A DNA stretch of 64,000 bases. Source: Acetobacter ghanensis. Its GTDB lineage: Bacteria > Pseudomonadota > Alphaproteobacteria > Acetobacterales > Acetobacteraceae. Below are positions 39,187-48,673 of the stretch, piece after piece. The position numbers were made by a program, and so were the translations under genes. The notes under the pieces were generated by a model that was given only the letters and a program-made list of their open reading frames with translations, searched no databases and was not told where the DNA came from. Within the stretch, counting starts at the first letter, position 1; each line of letters begins with the position of its first letter. The stretch covers positions 1,339,896 through 1,403,895 of the forward strand of contig NZ_LN609302.1 in the NCBI RefSeq assembly GCF_001499675.1, given 5' to 3'.

Positions 39187-40970
39187 ATGACGTCCCAGCC
39201 ACATGCCTCCCGTTCCCTGCCGTCCAGCACAATAACGCCGAATGATACGCAAACTTTGCTGAAAAGGCTGTGGCGTACGCAGGTGCGCCAGCATTCCGGG
39301 CTTATTGTTGCTGTTATTGTGCTTACAGTGCTGACGGCATCGCTTACCGCGCTTTATCCGCTGGTTATCCAACGGGCGTTGGATATGTTTGCAAGCCGGG
39401 ATTCCCGTATTCTGTATCAGGTGCCCATGCTGGTGGTGGTCATCACCTTCGCCAAGGCCCTGTCGCAATATGCGCAGACATTGGCAACGCAGGGGTTGGT
39501 GCTGCTGGTGATCCGTGGGTTGCAGGAGCAGATGTTTGAACATCTGATTACGACCGATATCGCCCATGTGGAGCGCGAGGCTCCGGCCAAGCTTGCCGCG
39601 CGGTTTACCACGGATGTCATTTCCATCCGGGACACCATGATTCGGGCCGTTAATTCCATGGGGGATGTGGTTACGGTCGTGGGGCTGATTGTGTCCATGC
39701 TCTATATGGATTGGGAACTCAGCCTGATTGCCGCCATACTGTACCCCGTAGCGGCTGTGCCGATCCAACGGTTAGGCAAGCGCGTACGGCGTGCTTCGGG
39801 TGGGATGCAGGAGCGGGTAGGGGAAACGGCGGCGTTTCTGACCGAAAGTTTTGCGCAGGCTCGTACCGTGCGGGTTTACAGGCTGGAGGAAAGCGAGCGG
39901 GCCCGGGCCGTGCTCTCGTTTGGTCATCTGTATCATGCCATGCTGCGGATTACCCGCGGTCGCGCCAAAGTAGAGCCTCTGCTGGAGGCGCTGGGTGGGG
40001 CCGCTGTTGCCGCCGTGCTGGGTTTTGCTGGCTGGCGGGCTGCTATGGGTGGTGCAACGCTGGGTGATTTTCCGGTTTTGTGGCTGCGTTGCTGCTGGCG
40101 TCCCGCCCATTACGTGCGCTTGGCGCACTAAACGCCGCTTTGCAGGAAGGGCTTGCAGGGCTTGCGCGCGTGTTTGCGGTGATGGATGAACCCCCAGCGG
40201 TAACCGACAGCCCTCATGCCCGCCCTCTTCCCGCCGGGGATGGCCACCTTGTGTTTGATAACGTGGGATTCGTTTATTCCGATGGTCGCGTGGGTCTTGA
40301 TCATCTGAGTTTTGATGCGCAACCGGGGTGTACAGTGGCGCTGGTCGGGCCATCGGGGGGCGGTAAGTCAACGGCTCTTTCCCTTGTGCCCCGCCTGCAT
40401 GATGTGACATCCGGGCGTATTCTGCTCGACGGCATGGACCTAAGGGATGTGCAGTTGGAAAGTCTGCGGGGCAGTATGGCCTATGTCAGCCAGGACCCGC
40501 TTCTGTTTGATTTGTCCGTGCGGGAAAATATTCTAATTGGCCGCCCCGGCGCATCGGAGGCGGAGGTTGCCGCTGCGGCACGTGCAGCAGCGGCGGAGCG
40601 GTTTATTCTGGCGCTGCCTAATGGGTACGATACGGTTGTGGGGCCGGGCGGGCAGCGCCTGTCTGGCGGGCAGCGGCAGCGTGTGGCTCTGGCGCGCGCC
40701 CTGCTACGCAACCCACGCCTGCTTTTGCTGGATGAGGCCACAAGCGCGCTGGATAGTGAAAACGAAGCACTGGTGCAGGATGCGCTGGCTACGTTGCGCA
40801 AGGGGCGCACGACTCTTGTGGTCGCGCACCGTCTGTCCACCGTGCGCTCGGCAGATATGATTGTGGTGATGAAGGACGGGCACGCAGTGGAATGTGGTAC
40901 GCATGATACGTTAATTCAGCAGGATGGTTTGTATGCCCGGCTGGTCCGCACCCAAGGGTTGGAACGCTAG
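39187..40970 (+). pseudogene. MsbA-like ABC exporter half-transporter, frameshifted
   Basis: Fused membrane and ATPase exporter of the MsbA/LmrA type. The first part (39187-40131) has the six-span domain; its frame ends prematurely in FPVLWLRCCW. The second part (frame visible from about 40074) continues GFVAALLLASRPLRALGALNAALQ and holds Walker A GPSGGGKST, signature LSGGQRQRVALARALL and Walker B LLLLDEATSALDSE. Restoring one base in the T run at 40068-40071 rejoins the frames as GDFSGFVAALLL, about 594 residues. Either a real inactivation or a sequence error; see findings. Confidence 0.85.
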
Positions 40971-41056
40971 GATTCGGGCCGGGGTTTTGCATTATAAAAA
41001 GAATTTATCGGCATCTGGTGCACAGTGGCGCTTGATGCGTAGGTATGAACGTGCCA

Positions 41057-41081
41057 CATACTGACCGAACTGGTCGGTCAG
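41057..41081 (+). promoter_or_regulatory. Probable TetR-type operator upstream of emrAB
   Basis: CTGACCGA (41061-41068) and TCGGTCAG (41074-41081), a perfect 8-bp dyad with a 5-base spacer, 58 bp before the emrA ATG. A possible -10 CATACT (41057-41062) with TTGATG at 41032 overlaps it, a usual repressor layout. The regulator gene is not in the adjacent sequence. Confidence 0.55.
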
Positions 41082-41138
41082 CGGTGCTGGCCGAAAAAAA
41101 ACGCTGCGCAGGATGTGTTTGAGAGGGCAAGGAACAGA

Positions 41139-42322
41139 ATGGCCGACGACCATAACGAACAGTCTTTTTCATCATCCGGCACGGAGGAGCAGAACAACGC
41201 TCAGGAGCAGCAGCCGCAGGCCAAAAAAAGAACGGCCGGGGTAAGGCTATTCTAACAGGCGTTGTGGGCTGTCTGGTTGTTGCGGGGGGCCTTTACTGGT
41301 TCATGACCCGTAATGAGGTGGAAACGGATGATGCCTTTACCGCAGGCCGGGCCATTACCATTGCGCCGCATGTGAGCGGTTATGTGACCGAACTGCTGGT
41401 GAACGATAACCAGTTTGTGCGCAAAGGGCAGGTTCTTGCCCGTATTGACCCGCGCGACTGGGAAGCGGATAGGGACAAAGCTGCCGCTCAGTTGGCCAAT
41501 GCACAGGCTGCGGCCCAGGCGAGCGATATGATGCACCGTGTCGCGTTGCTGGAATTCCCAGGTAAGCTGTTGCAGGCTCAGGGGCAGTTGGCCGATGCTA
41601 AAGCCCAGTTGTTCAAGGCGGAGACGGATTACCGCCGCCAGCACGGTGTTGAGCGTGCTGCAACGTCCCAGCAGGCGATAGATTACGCCAAGGCTGCGTT
41701 GGAAACAGCGCAGGCGCGCGTTATGGCATCCGAAGGTGCCGTGCAAATGGCGGAACCTGTGCAGCCGAATATTGAAAACGCAGCTGTGCAGATTTCGCAG
41801 CAGGAAGCGCAGGTCAAGGCGGCGCAGGCCGCTCTGGTGTCCGCCGCACTGAATGTGGAATGGACCGTTATCCGTGCCCCGCATGATGGCTGGATTTCGC
41901 AGCGTAATATTGAACAGGGCAACTATGTCCGTCAGGGGCAGAGCCTGTTTGCTATTGTTGAGCCAGAAGTCTGGGTTGTTGCTAACTATAAGGAAACACA
42001 GGTCACCAGAATGCGCCCCGGCCAGAAGGTGGACATTCGGGTTGATGCTTACCCCAGCCTCAAGCTGCACGGGCATATTGATTCCCTGCAAAAAGGCACA
42101 GGGGCAACGTTTAGTGCGTTCCCGCCCGAAAATGCGACTGGCAACTACGTCAAGATTGTGCAGCGCTTACCTGTTAAAATCCTGATTGATGAAGGTCTGG
42201 ACCCTGACCAGCCGCTGGCTCTTGGTCTGTCTGTTGAACCGACTGTTCATGTGGATACGCAAGGCCATTCCGATGCCCCGCCTCGTGGTGGTGAGGATAA
42301 CGGCGGGCAGGTTGCTCCATGA
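41139..42322 (+). pseudogene. emrA: EmrA-type HlyD membrane-fusion protein, N-terminal frameshift
   Basis: Periplasmic adaptor for the EmrB exporter. Starting at ATG 41139 (AAGGAA upstream) the frame runs MADDHNEQSFSSSGTEEQ and stops after 38 codons at 41253. The correct continuation (NGRGKAILTGVVGCLVVAGGLYWFMTRNEVETDDAFTAG) is in another frame, needing one more A in the run at 41223-41229. From there the protein is intact: lipoyl-type VSGYVTELLVNDNQFVRKGQVLARIDP, coiled-coil, then TVIRAPHDGWISQRNIEQGNYV. A GTG at 41264 could start a shorter protein. Its stop overlaps emrB (ATGA). Confidence 0.82.
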
Positions 42323-43896
42323 GCGGACAGGCTGACGCAGCAGCAGCAGGGTGGAAGCCAAAGCATAATCCGTGGACGGTTGCTTTTGTGGTGACCATGG
42401 CGGCGTTCATGGAAATTCTGGACACCACCATTGTCAACGTTTCCCTGCCGCATATCGCGGGCAGCCTTTCCAGCACGTATGATGATGCAACGTGGACGCT
42501 AACGGCCTATCTGGTTGCCAACGGCATTGTGCTCACCATTTCGGGCTGGTTGGGAAAAGTGTTTGGCCGCAAACACTATTTTCTCATCTGTATTACCATG
42601 TTCACCGTGTCGTCCTTTTTGTGCGGTATGGCGACCAGTCTGGGTGAGCTGGTTGTTTTCAGGCTTATGCAGGGGTTTTTTGGTGGGGGGCTTCAACCTA
42701 ACCAGCAATCCATTATTCTGGACAGCTTCCCTCCCGCTAAACGTGCCGCAGCTTTTGGGCTTACAGCCATTGCTGCGGTTGTGGGGCCGGTTATTGGCCC
42801 AACCTTGGGCGGGTGGATTACGGATAACTTCTCATGGCGGTGGATCTTTTTCATTAACGTGCCATTTGGTTTTTTGACCACCCTTGGGGTTATGGCCGTT
42901 GTGGAAGACCCGCCGTGGGCGCGGAAGCAGAAGGCCCCCGTGGATGTTATTGGTATCAGCCTGATTACCCTTGGGTTTAGCTGCCTTGAAGTTATGGTGG
43001 ACCGCGGGGAAGATGCGGACTGGTTTGGCTCCAATTTTATCCGCATTATGGGCGTTCTGGCTTTTCTGGGTCTGACAGGGGCAGTTTTCTGGCTGCTTCA
43101 TACGGATAAACCCGCTGTGGACCTGCGGGTTTTTAAAGACCGGAACTTTGCTGTCGGTACGGCTCTTATGGGAGCCATGGGGGCACTGTTGTATGCCTCG
43201 GCCATTGTGGTGCCGCAGTTTGCTCAGCAGGTTATGGGGTACACGGCGACACTGTCCGGCCTGCTGCTGTCCCCCGGTGGTATAGCCGTTATTGTGCTTA
43301 TCCCCATTGTGGGCAGGCTTATGACCATGACCAGCGTGCGCAATGTTATTGCCATAGGTTTTGGACTTATGGGGATAGCCCTGTTCTATTCTGCCCAGTT
43401 GCTGCCGTTGCTGGATTTTCAGCACCTTATGCTTTTCCGTATGAGCCAGACGGCCTGCCTTGCCTTCCTGTTTGTGCCTCTGTCCACCATTGCGTATTCG
43501 ACTATTCCCGAGCGGTTGAACCCCGATGCTTCAGCCATGTTCAGTATGGCGCGTAACGTTTTGGGGTCTTTGGCTATTTCGGGTGCAACGGCGCTGCTGA
43601 TGGAGCGCAAGCAGGCGCACCAGTCCTACACAGTGCAGTGGATGACGCCGTTTCATGAGCCATTCAATGCGTATCAGGATCAGGTGCGGCAGGTTGCTCT
43701 GGCCCGTGGTGCGCCAGAAGGCTTGGCGGATTCCGTAGCGCAGCACACTTTGTTTAAGGAATTTACGCGGCAGGTTGCCATGTTGTCCTACAATGAGGTG
43801 TTCATGATTTTGGGGATTGGCGCATTTTTGTGCGTGCCGCTGTGCTTCCTGCTTTCTCCTTTGCGTGGAGATGGAAAAGCACGTGGAGCACACTGA
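42319..43896 (+). CDS. emrB: EmrB-type MFS drug exporter (DHA2)
   Basis: Inner-membrane drug/proton antiporter with 14 spans. 525 residues; first-span motif MAAFMEILDTTIVNVSLPHIAGSL and motif C AAVVGPVIGPTLGGWITDNFSWRW. Coupled to emrA by 4-bp overlap; with an outer-membrane channel it would form a tripartite pump. Substrate cannot be inferred. Confidence 0.92.
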   Translation: MSGQADAAAAGWKPKHNPWTVAFVVTMAAFMEILDTTIVNVSLPHIAGSLSSTYDDATWTLTAYLVANGIVLTISGWLGKVFGRKHYFLICITMFTVSSFLCGMATSLGELVVFRLMQGFFGGGLQPNQQSIILDSFPPAKRAAAFGLTAIAAVVGPVIGPTLGGWITDNFSWRWIFFINVPFGFLTTLGVMAVVEDPPWARKQKAPVDVIGISLITLGFSCLEVMVDRGEDADWFGSNFIRIMGVLAFLGLTGAVFWLLHTDKPAVDLRVFKDRNFAVGTALMGAMGALLYASAIVVPQFAQQVMGYTATLSGLLLSPGGIAVIVLIPIVGRLMTMTSVRNVIAIGFGLMGIALFYSAQLLPLLDFQHLMLFRMSQTACLAFLFVPLSTIAYSTIPERLNPDASAMFSMARNVLGSLAISGATALLMERKQAHQSYTVQWMTPFHEPFNAYQDQVRQVALARGAPEGLADSVAQHTLFKEFTRQVAMLSYNEVFMILGIGAFLCVPLCFLLSPLRGDGKARGAH

Positions 43897-43922
43897 ATAA
43901 AAACGAAGTAAGACTGTACATA

Positions 43923-43972
43923 AAAAAAAGGCGGTTGGGAGAGATATGCCTCTCCCAACCGCCTAAATTTTT
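43923..43972. terminator. Bidirectional terminator
   Basis: Perfect 14-bp stem GGCGGTTGGGAGAG (43930-43943) / CTCTCCCAACCGCC (43950-43963), 6-base loop, flanked by an A8 run and by ATTTTTGTTTT. Between convergent emrB and rppH. Confidence 0.9.
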
Positions 43973-43975
43973 GTT

Positions 43976-44482
43976 TTAGCCCGCAACAGCAAACTGGCCA
44001 AAATCTTTGACCAGTCTCTCATAGATGGGTTTTTTAAAACCGACAGAGTGGCTAGGCAAAGATGCCAGATCTACCCACATCCATGCGTCAAATTCAGCAG
44101 GGAGGTGGCTATCTAGCTGAATGTCGGATTCTGTGCCGGTAAACCGCAAGGCAAACCACTTTTGGGTTTGTCCACGGTAACGGCCACCAAGGGCATGGCC
44201 AATCAGGGCATCAGGAAGGTCGTATTGAATCCAGTCTGGGTGTTCGGCCAGAATGGTAACACGGTCCGTGCCGATTTCTTCCCCCACCTCGCGCAATACC
44301 GCAGTGCGGGGGTCTTCCCCTTCGTCTATCCCACCCTGTGGGCACTGCCATGTCCCTTCCGAAAGAGGGCCGCCAGCACCCGGCATATCCGTACGACGGG
44401 CAATAAAAACACGGCCCTCTGCATTAAAAATCAGAGCGCCGACATTGGGGCGGTAAGGTAGGCTGTTCGGGTCCACTGGCAT
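43976..44482 (-). CDS. rppH: RNA pyrophosphohydrolase
   Basis: Nudix hydrolase that removes pyrophosphate from 5' ends of mRNA, starting decay. 168 residues. Nudix box at 50-71 (GGIDEGEDPRTAVLREVGEEIG-type spacing). RPNVGALIFNAEGRVFIARRTD and the C-terminal WMWVDLASLPSHSVGFKKPIYERLVKDF are typical. Shares one base with the stop of the upstream gene (TAATG). Confidence 0.94.
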   Translation of the reverse strand: MPVDPNSLPYRPNVGALIFNAEGRVFIARRTDMPGAGGPLSEGTWQCPQGGIDEGEDPRTAVLREVGEEIGTDRVTILAEHPDWIQYDLPDALIGHALGGRYRGQTQKWFALRFTGTESDIQLDSHLPAEFDAWMWVDLASLPSHSVGFKKPIYERLVKDFGQFAVAG

Positions 44483-45597
44483 TAACGGTGCGCCCCCATG
44501 TTAGGCATTGGGTTGGAAAGGTTGACGCGCATCTGCCCATTATTGGCCGGCTGGGGCTGACTGGCCGGGTCTGGCGGCAAAATAAGCTGGCTGACTGGCA
44601 CCAGTGTTATGCCAACGTCCTTGAGGTGCGGCAGCCATGCCCGCAGGCAAGCCAGCGCAACGGGGCGCAAGGGGCCCAGCACACCAATGGCGCGGCCATT
44701 CTGGCGGGCAAGCTGCTGGAGTTTGAGCAACTGGATATCAATATTGACAATATCTTCGTCGGTATTGATCGCAACATCAGCGGAGCCTACCGCATCGCTG
44801 CTGTCCATCCGCGTTTCAGGCGTTGCATTCAGGTACAGCAGACCACGCTGGTCCAGCACGGTCAGGATAGGTTTGAAGCCGCTGGAATTGGGGAAGCTTC
44901 CGCCATTCTGCCCATCAAACGCATTGGTCACGCCAACATAACCCGCCAGATGAGACAGGGACCAGTTCAGGTTATCCATGTTCTGCTGGGCAGAGAGCAG
45001 GAGGCCCAGAGCTTTAGGGCCTTCACTGTCTGTTGGAGCGTCTTTGCTGGCATCAGCGGCTTTACCACTTTCGCCCTGCATAGGCAGGGAGAGCAGGAGT
45101 TCGTGCTGGTGCTGGCGTGCAGCTTCCATAATGGCATCGGGGTCAGCCACGTAGGGGGAGACAGCGAGGGATATTTGACCGGGGAGGGAGGAAATGGCTT
45201 CTTTGGTCAGGTCGTCAGACTGCCCAACACCGTCAATCAGCAACGCCACCATGGGTGTGCCGGGCGGAACTTCTACATGAGGAGCCGCATAAACCTGCCG
45301 GGGCAGGGTGTTATGTGGTCCCCGTTTGGGCAGAGGAAAGCCGCCCGGTCCGGCAGCTTTTTCCAGCAGGCTGGCCTGTGGTGGCGGAATGTTAACCAGA
45401 TGCGCAACTCCGGCCTCGCCCCGGTTTCCGTTTTCTGCGGAGACGTCAATGTCCTCCCCGCCAGCAATCTGGTGGGGAGGACCCATAACCTGTAGGGCAA
45501 GGGCCAGTGCAGCGGTAGCCGTAAGGCAGCCCCCCCAGAAGCGGATGAACAACCGGCCGTTAGCCGGAAGCTGCTGCCATAGGCTGGGAGTACGCAT
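44482..45597 (-). CDS. Divergent polysaccharide deacetylase (YibQ-like)
   Basis: 371 residues from ATG 45597, for which AAAGG lies 9 bases upstream; a GTG two codons earlier is less likely. One membrane anchor or signal segment (FWGGCLTATAALALALQVMG), a linker, then the divergent polysaccharide deacetylase fold: VALLIDGVGQSDDLTKEAISSLPGQISLAVSPY, HELLLSLPMQGE, and VLDQRGLLYLNATPE. These proteins occur beside envC and ctpA in many Proteobacteria; peptidoglycan-related function is inference. Confidence 0.82.
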   Translation of the reverse strand: MRTPSLWQQLPANGRLFIRFWGGCLTATAALALALQVMGPPHQIAGGEDIDVSAENGNRGEAGVAHLVNIPPPQASLLEKAAGPGGFPLPKRGPHNTLPRQVYAAPHVEVPPGTPMVALLIDGVGQSDDLTKEAISSLPGQISLAVSPYVADPDAIMEAARQHQHELLLSLPMQGESGKAADASKDAPTDSEGPKALGLLLSAQQNMDNLNWSLSHLAGYVGVTNAFDGQNGGSFPNSSGFKPILTVLDQRGLLYLNATPETRMDSSDAVGSADVAINTDEDIVNIDIQLLKLQQLARQNGRAIGVLGPLRPVALACLRAWLPHLKDVGITLVPVSQLILPPDPASQPQPANNGQMRVNLSNPMPNMGAHR

Positions 45598-45623
45598 GAC
45601 CACTGCCTTTTACCTGCTATGCG

Positions 45624-47072
45624 TTAGTTGTGAGCCGGACAATCGGCCTTGGCTGCGGGTTTGACCGGTGGCAGGGAGGCCGTGGGGTCAGGGGCAGGCA
45701 GACCAGCCATAGAGCGCACAATCCGTAGACCTTCCTGAAGCTGAAAGTCCGTAGCCGGTTTGTTGTACTCGAACTCTGGCCAGTTAGCCGGGGGCTGGTC
45801 AGGAATGATCTTGGCAATGGCGGGCAGGTCCGTGCGTGGCTGCGCCTTGGTCTGGTTGCCCCCCTGATTTTTGAGGATATGTTCCAGATCAGCTTCACGC
45901 AGGCTGAACGCCGGGTCCTCACGCGTTTCCTTGACAATAATGTCAGGGGTAATGCCCAGCGCCTGAATGGAGCGGCCAGATGGGGTGTAGTAGCGCGCGG
46001 TGGTCAGACGTACAGCGCCGTTACCCGGAATGGGGATAATGGACTGGACGGAGCCTTTACCAAAGGTACGCGTACCAACCAGTACGGCGCGGTGGTGGTC
46101 CTGCAATGCGCCAGACACAATTTCCGACGCGGAGGCGGAGCCGCCATTGGTCAGCACAACCATGGGCAGGCCATCTGTAATGTCCGTTCCATGGGCATCC
46201 CAGCGCTGGCTATCCTTGGCATGGCGTGCGCGGGTGGACACAATCTCACCCGACCGAATGAAGCTGGAGGAAACCTCTACCGCCTGATCCAGCAGACCAC
46301 CGGGGTCGTTACGCAGGTCAAGCACAAGGCCGCCCAGTTTGCCGCCAGCCTGCTGTTTGAGGCTGTTATACCCCTTGAGCAGCTCTTTTTCCGTGGTTTC
46401 GTTAAACTGGGCAATACGCAGGTAGCCAATGCGGTCGTACAGGGCGGATTTAACCACATCAATATGGATAATTTCCCGCGTGAGCGTGACCGTAATGGGC
46501 TTGGGCGTTTTTTCCCGCACAAGGGTCAGGGTAATTTTGGTGTTGGCTTTGCCGCGCATTTTTTTAACGGCTTCATCTAGCGGGGTGCCATCTATGGTGT
46601 GGCCATCCACGGCAATAATGTAGTCGCCCGGCTTGATTCCAGCGCGGAAGCCCGGTGTGCCATCAATGGGGGAGACCACCCGGATGTGGCCGTCCTGCTG
46701 CTGCAATTCCAGCCCAAGGCCGCCAAACTCGCCTTTCATCTGGACCATCATGTCATCATACTGCTTTTGCGTCATGTATGAGCTGTGGGGGTCCAGACCG
46801 CTGAGCATACCATTCAGGGCGTTGGTGATCAGGTCCCGGTCGGAAACGGGCTCAACATAGTCAGCCCGGACCAGATCCAGCACCGTGCCAAACAGCGTTA
46901 GCAGGCGATAGGTTTCGGCATGGTTGGTGGTGGGGGAGGCATCCGGGGTAGCGTTTTCTGCCTGAGCTGGTGTGCCCAGGAATCCAGCGCCATTGTTGTG
47001 TCCGGGATGAAAAGTCAGGGCAAGGCCGGTCATGGCTGCGGCGCCGAGCATCAGACCTGTGCGGAACTTCAT
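45624..47072 (-). CDS. ctpA: Carboxy-terminal processing protease (S41)
   Basis: Periplasmic serine protease trimming C termini of envelope proteins. 482 residues from ATG 47072 with AGGAGA 9 bases upstream; a longer in-frame start at 47132 adds a non-signal extension. Signal peptide, PDZ domain (about 105-185, with the DYIIAVDG core), then the S41 domain with SASASE (312-317) and Lys339; the Ser314-Lys339 spacing of 25 fits the catalytic dyad. Confidence 0.93.
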   Translation of the reverse strand: MKFRTGLMLGAAAMTGLALTFHPGHNNGAGFLGTPAQAENATPDASPTTNHAETYRLLTLFGTVLDLVRADYVEPVSDRDLITNALNGMLSGLDPHSSYMTQKQYDDMMVQMKGEFGGLGLELQQQDGHIRVVSPIDGTPGFRAGIKPGDYIIAVDGHTIDGTPLDEAVKKMRGKANTKITLTLVREKTPKPITVTLTREIIHIDVVKSALYDRIGYLRIAQFNETTEKELLKGYNSLKQQAGGKLGGLVLDLRNDPGGLLDQAVEVSSSFIRSGEIVSTRARHAKDSQRWDAHGTDITDGLPMVVLTNGGSASASEIVSGALQDHHRAVLVGTRTFGKGSVQSIIPIPGNGAVRLTTARYYTPSGRSIQALGITPDIIVKETREDPAFSLREADLEHILKNQGGNQTKAQPRTDLPAIAKIIPDQPPANWPEFEYNKPATDFQLQEGLRIVRSMAGLPAPDPTASLPPVKPAAKADCPAHN

Positions 47073-47186
47073 GCGATCTTGTCTCCTGTCGCAGGGCTGT
47101 GGCCCGTGCGCTTGTTCTTCCTGTCTTTTCAAATGCGCGCGCCGGTTGGGGCCGGGGGCATTGCGAACGGTGCCTAAGCAACCGGC

Positions 47187-47215
47187 ATAATGCGCAAGAC
47201 TAGCGTGTTCCGCAA
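47187..47215 (-). promoter_or_regulatory. Possible ctpA promoter
   Basis: On the minus strand, TTGCGG (47215-47210) and CATTAT (47192-47187) are separated by exactly 17 bases in the 182-bp envC-ctpA gap. Moderate match. Confidence 0.4.
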
Positions 47216-47254
47216 CAGAGGGAAACTACTCCAGAACGCAACCCGCCTTACTCT

Positions 47255-48673
47255 TTACAGAAACGGAGCCGGGTTGACGGTTTTCTGCCCATTGCGCAAC
47301 TGGATGAAAAGTGTGGCGGAACTGCCTGTGGCATTCATGTGTCCCAGCGGAGCGCCTTTTGTCAAACTCTGCGCGGTATCCACACTCAACTCGGAAAGCC
47401 CGGCAAGAACAAAGCGATAGTGGCGCCCGCAATTCAGAATGACCATCTGCCCGTAGCTGCGGAAGGCCCCCGCAAAGTCCACACTGCCCGAGCAGGGAGC
47501 CCGCACGCTCGCACCGGGCGGGGTGCGGTAAGTCATACCTGTGGCAGGCCCGGAATCGCTGGGGGCGCCCCAGCCGGAAATCAGGCGGCCAGCAACAGGC
47601 TGTGCGCCGGAGCCAGAGCTGCGTGCGGCAAGCCCCGGCCCTTCGTTTCCGTTCAGGCTGGCTTCCTGCTGGCGGGCTGCACGGACCCGCTCGGCCTGAT
47701 GGGCCTGCTCGGCTGCCGCAATCTCGCGTTGCAGGGCATCACGGGCCTTGTTTTCCAGCGCATCTAGCCGGGCAATGGCATCCTGTAGGCTGGAAGCGCG
47801 CTGGGTGGCCGCCTGTAGTTGCTGTGCGGCGCTCAGGGCGACCTTGCTGGCCTGTTTTTGGGCAATGCGGGCCTGCGCGGCCTGCTGGCGCACGGCATCA
47901 CGTTGCTGGCTCTGGGTCTGTTTTAGCCCGGCAAGGGTCGCGTACTGGGCGGAAAGTTCCGTATCTACCGCACTCAGTCGCGCCTGCTGTGCTCGCATGG
48001 CCTGTGCCTGCACCTCCATTTGTCGGGACAGCCCGCGGAGGACCAGAAACCCCGTTACGGCGTCCCCTTGGGGTACCGGGGCAGCAAGAAGTGTATCGGA
48101 CGGATAGAGCGACAGGCGCTCGGCCAATGGCAGAATAGGGACAAGGGCACGCGCGTTGTTGCGCAAGGAGGCCTGAAGCTGCGTCTGTTCATCCCGGATC
48201 GAACTAATGCGGTCGCTCAGGTCGGAAATTTGCTGCTCCGTATCATGGAGTTGGCTTGTGGCCGTAACCGATGCAGCCGACAGAGCCAAAGCCTGATTGC
48301 GGGCCTGTGCGGCAGCGGCCTGCGCTGCGTTGTTTTTTAGTCGGGAGGCCTCAATGGCAGCGGCTTGCCGGGCCTTTTCCATTTCCATGGCTTTGTGTTG
48401 TGCGCGTGCAGCTTCCACCGCAGCCTGTGCCTGCTGGACGGAGCGGACCTGCCTGCCGCGTACAGGCAGATGGTCCATCTGCGGGGTGCTCGGAGCGTGT
48501 GTGTTTTTTGTGCTGGTGGTGTGGCTTTTTTTATGGGCCACTTCCTTGTGTTCAGCGCACCAGACCGGGGAGGCCAGAAGCATACAGCTCCCCAGCCATA
48601 ATGCAGCCCCGGCCAGCCTTTTGCCAGAAGATGGACGTATAGCGGGAGGAAAAGGTGGCCGGGGGGTGGTCAT
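47255..48673 (-). CDS. envC: Murein hydrolase activator EnvC
   Basis: Periplasmic coiled-coil protein that activates amidases at division. 472 residues: signal peptide (to about SPVWCAEH), long Ala/Gln/Glu/Arg coiled coil (about 75-335), then a LytM/M23 domain (about 360-472). The catalytic HxH is not visible at its expected place (LFIQLRNGQKTVNP instead of LHFEIR), so the domain is probably non-catalytic, as in EnvC. Starts right after the gpmI stop (48674). Confidence 0.87.
   Translation of the reverse strand: MTTPRPPFPPAIRPSSGKRLAGAALWLGSCMLLASPVWCAEHKEVAHKKSHTTSTKNTHAPSTPQMDHLPVRGRQVRSVQQAQAAVEAARAQHKAMEMEKARQAAAIEASRLKNNAAQAAAAQARNQALALSAASVTATSQLHDTEQQISDLSDRISSIRDEQTQLQASLRNNARALVPILPLAERLSLYPSDTLLAAPVPQGDAVTGFLVLRGLSRQMEVQAQAMRAQQARLSAVDTELSAQYATLAGLKQTQSQQRDAVRQQAAQARIAQKQASKVALSAAQQLQAATQRASSLQDAIARLDALENKARDALQREIAAAEQAHQAERVRAARQQEASLNGNEGPGLAARSSGSGAQPVAGRLISGWGAPSDSGPATGMTYRTPPGASVRAPCSGSVDFAGAFRSYGQMVILNCGRHYRFVLAGLSELSVDTAQSLTKGAPLGHMNATGSSATLFIQLRNGQKTVNPAPFL

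Noticed and set aside
38006..39232. 408-codon minus-strand frame opposite cca
   Set aside because: Antisense shadow with no recognisable family.
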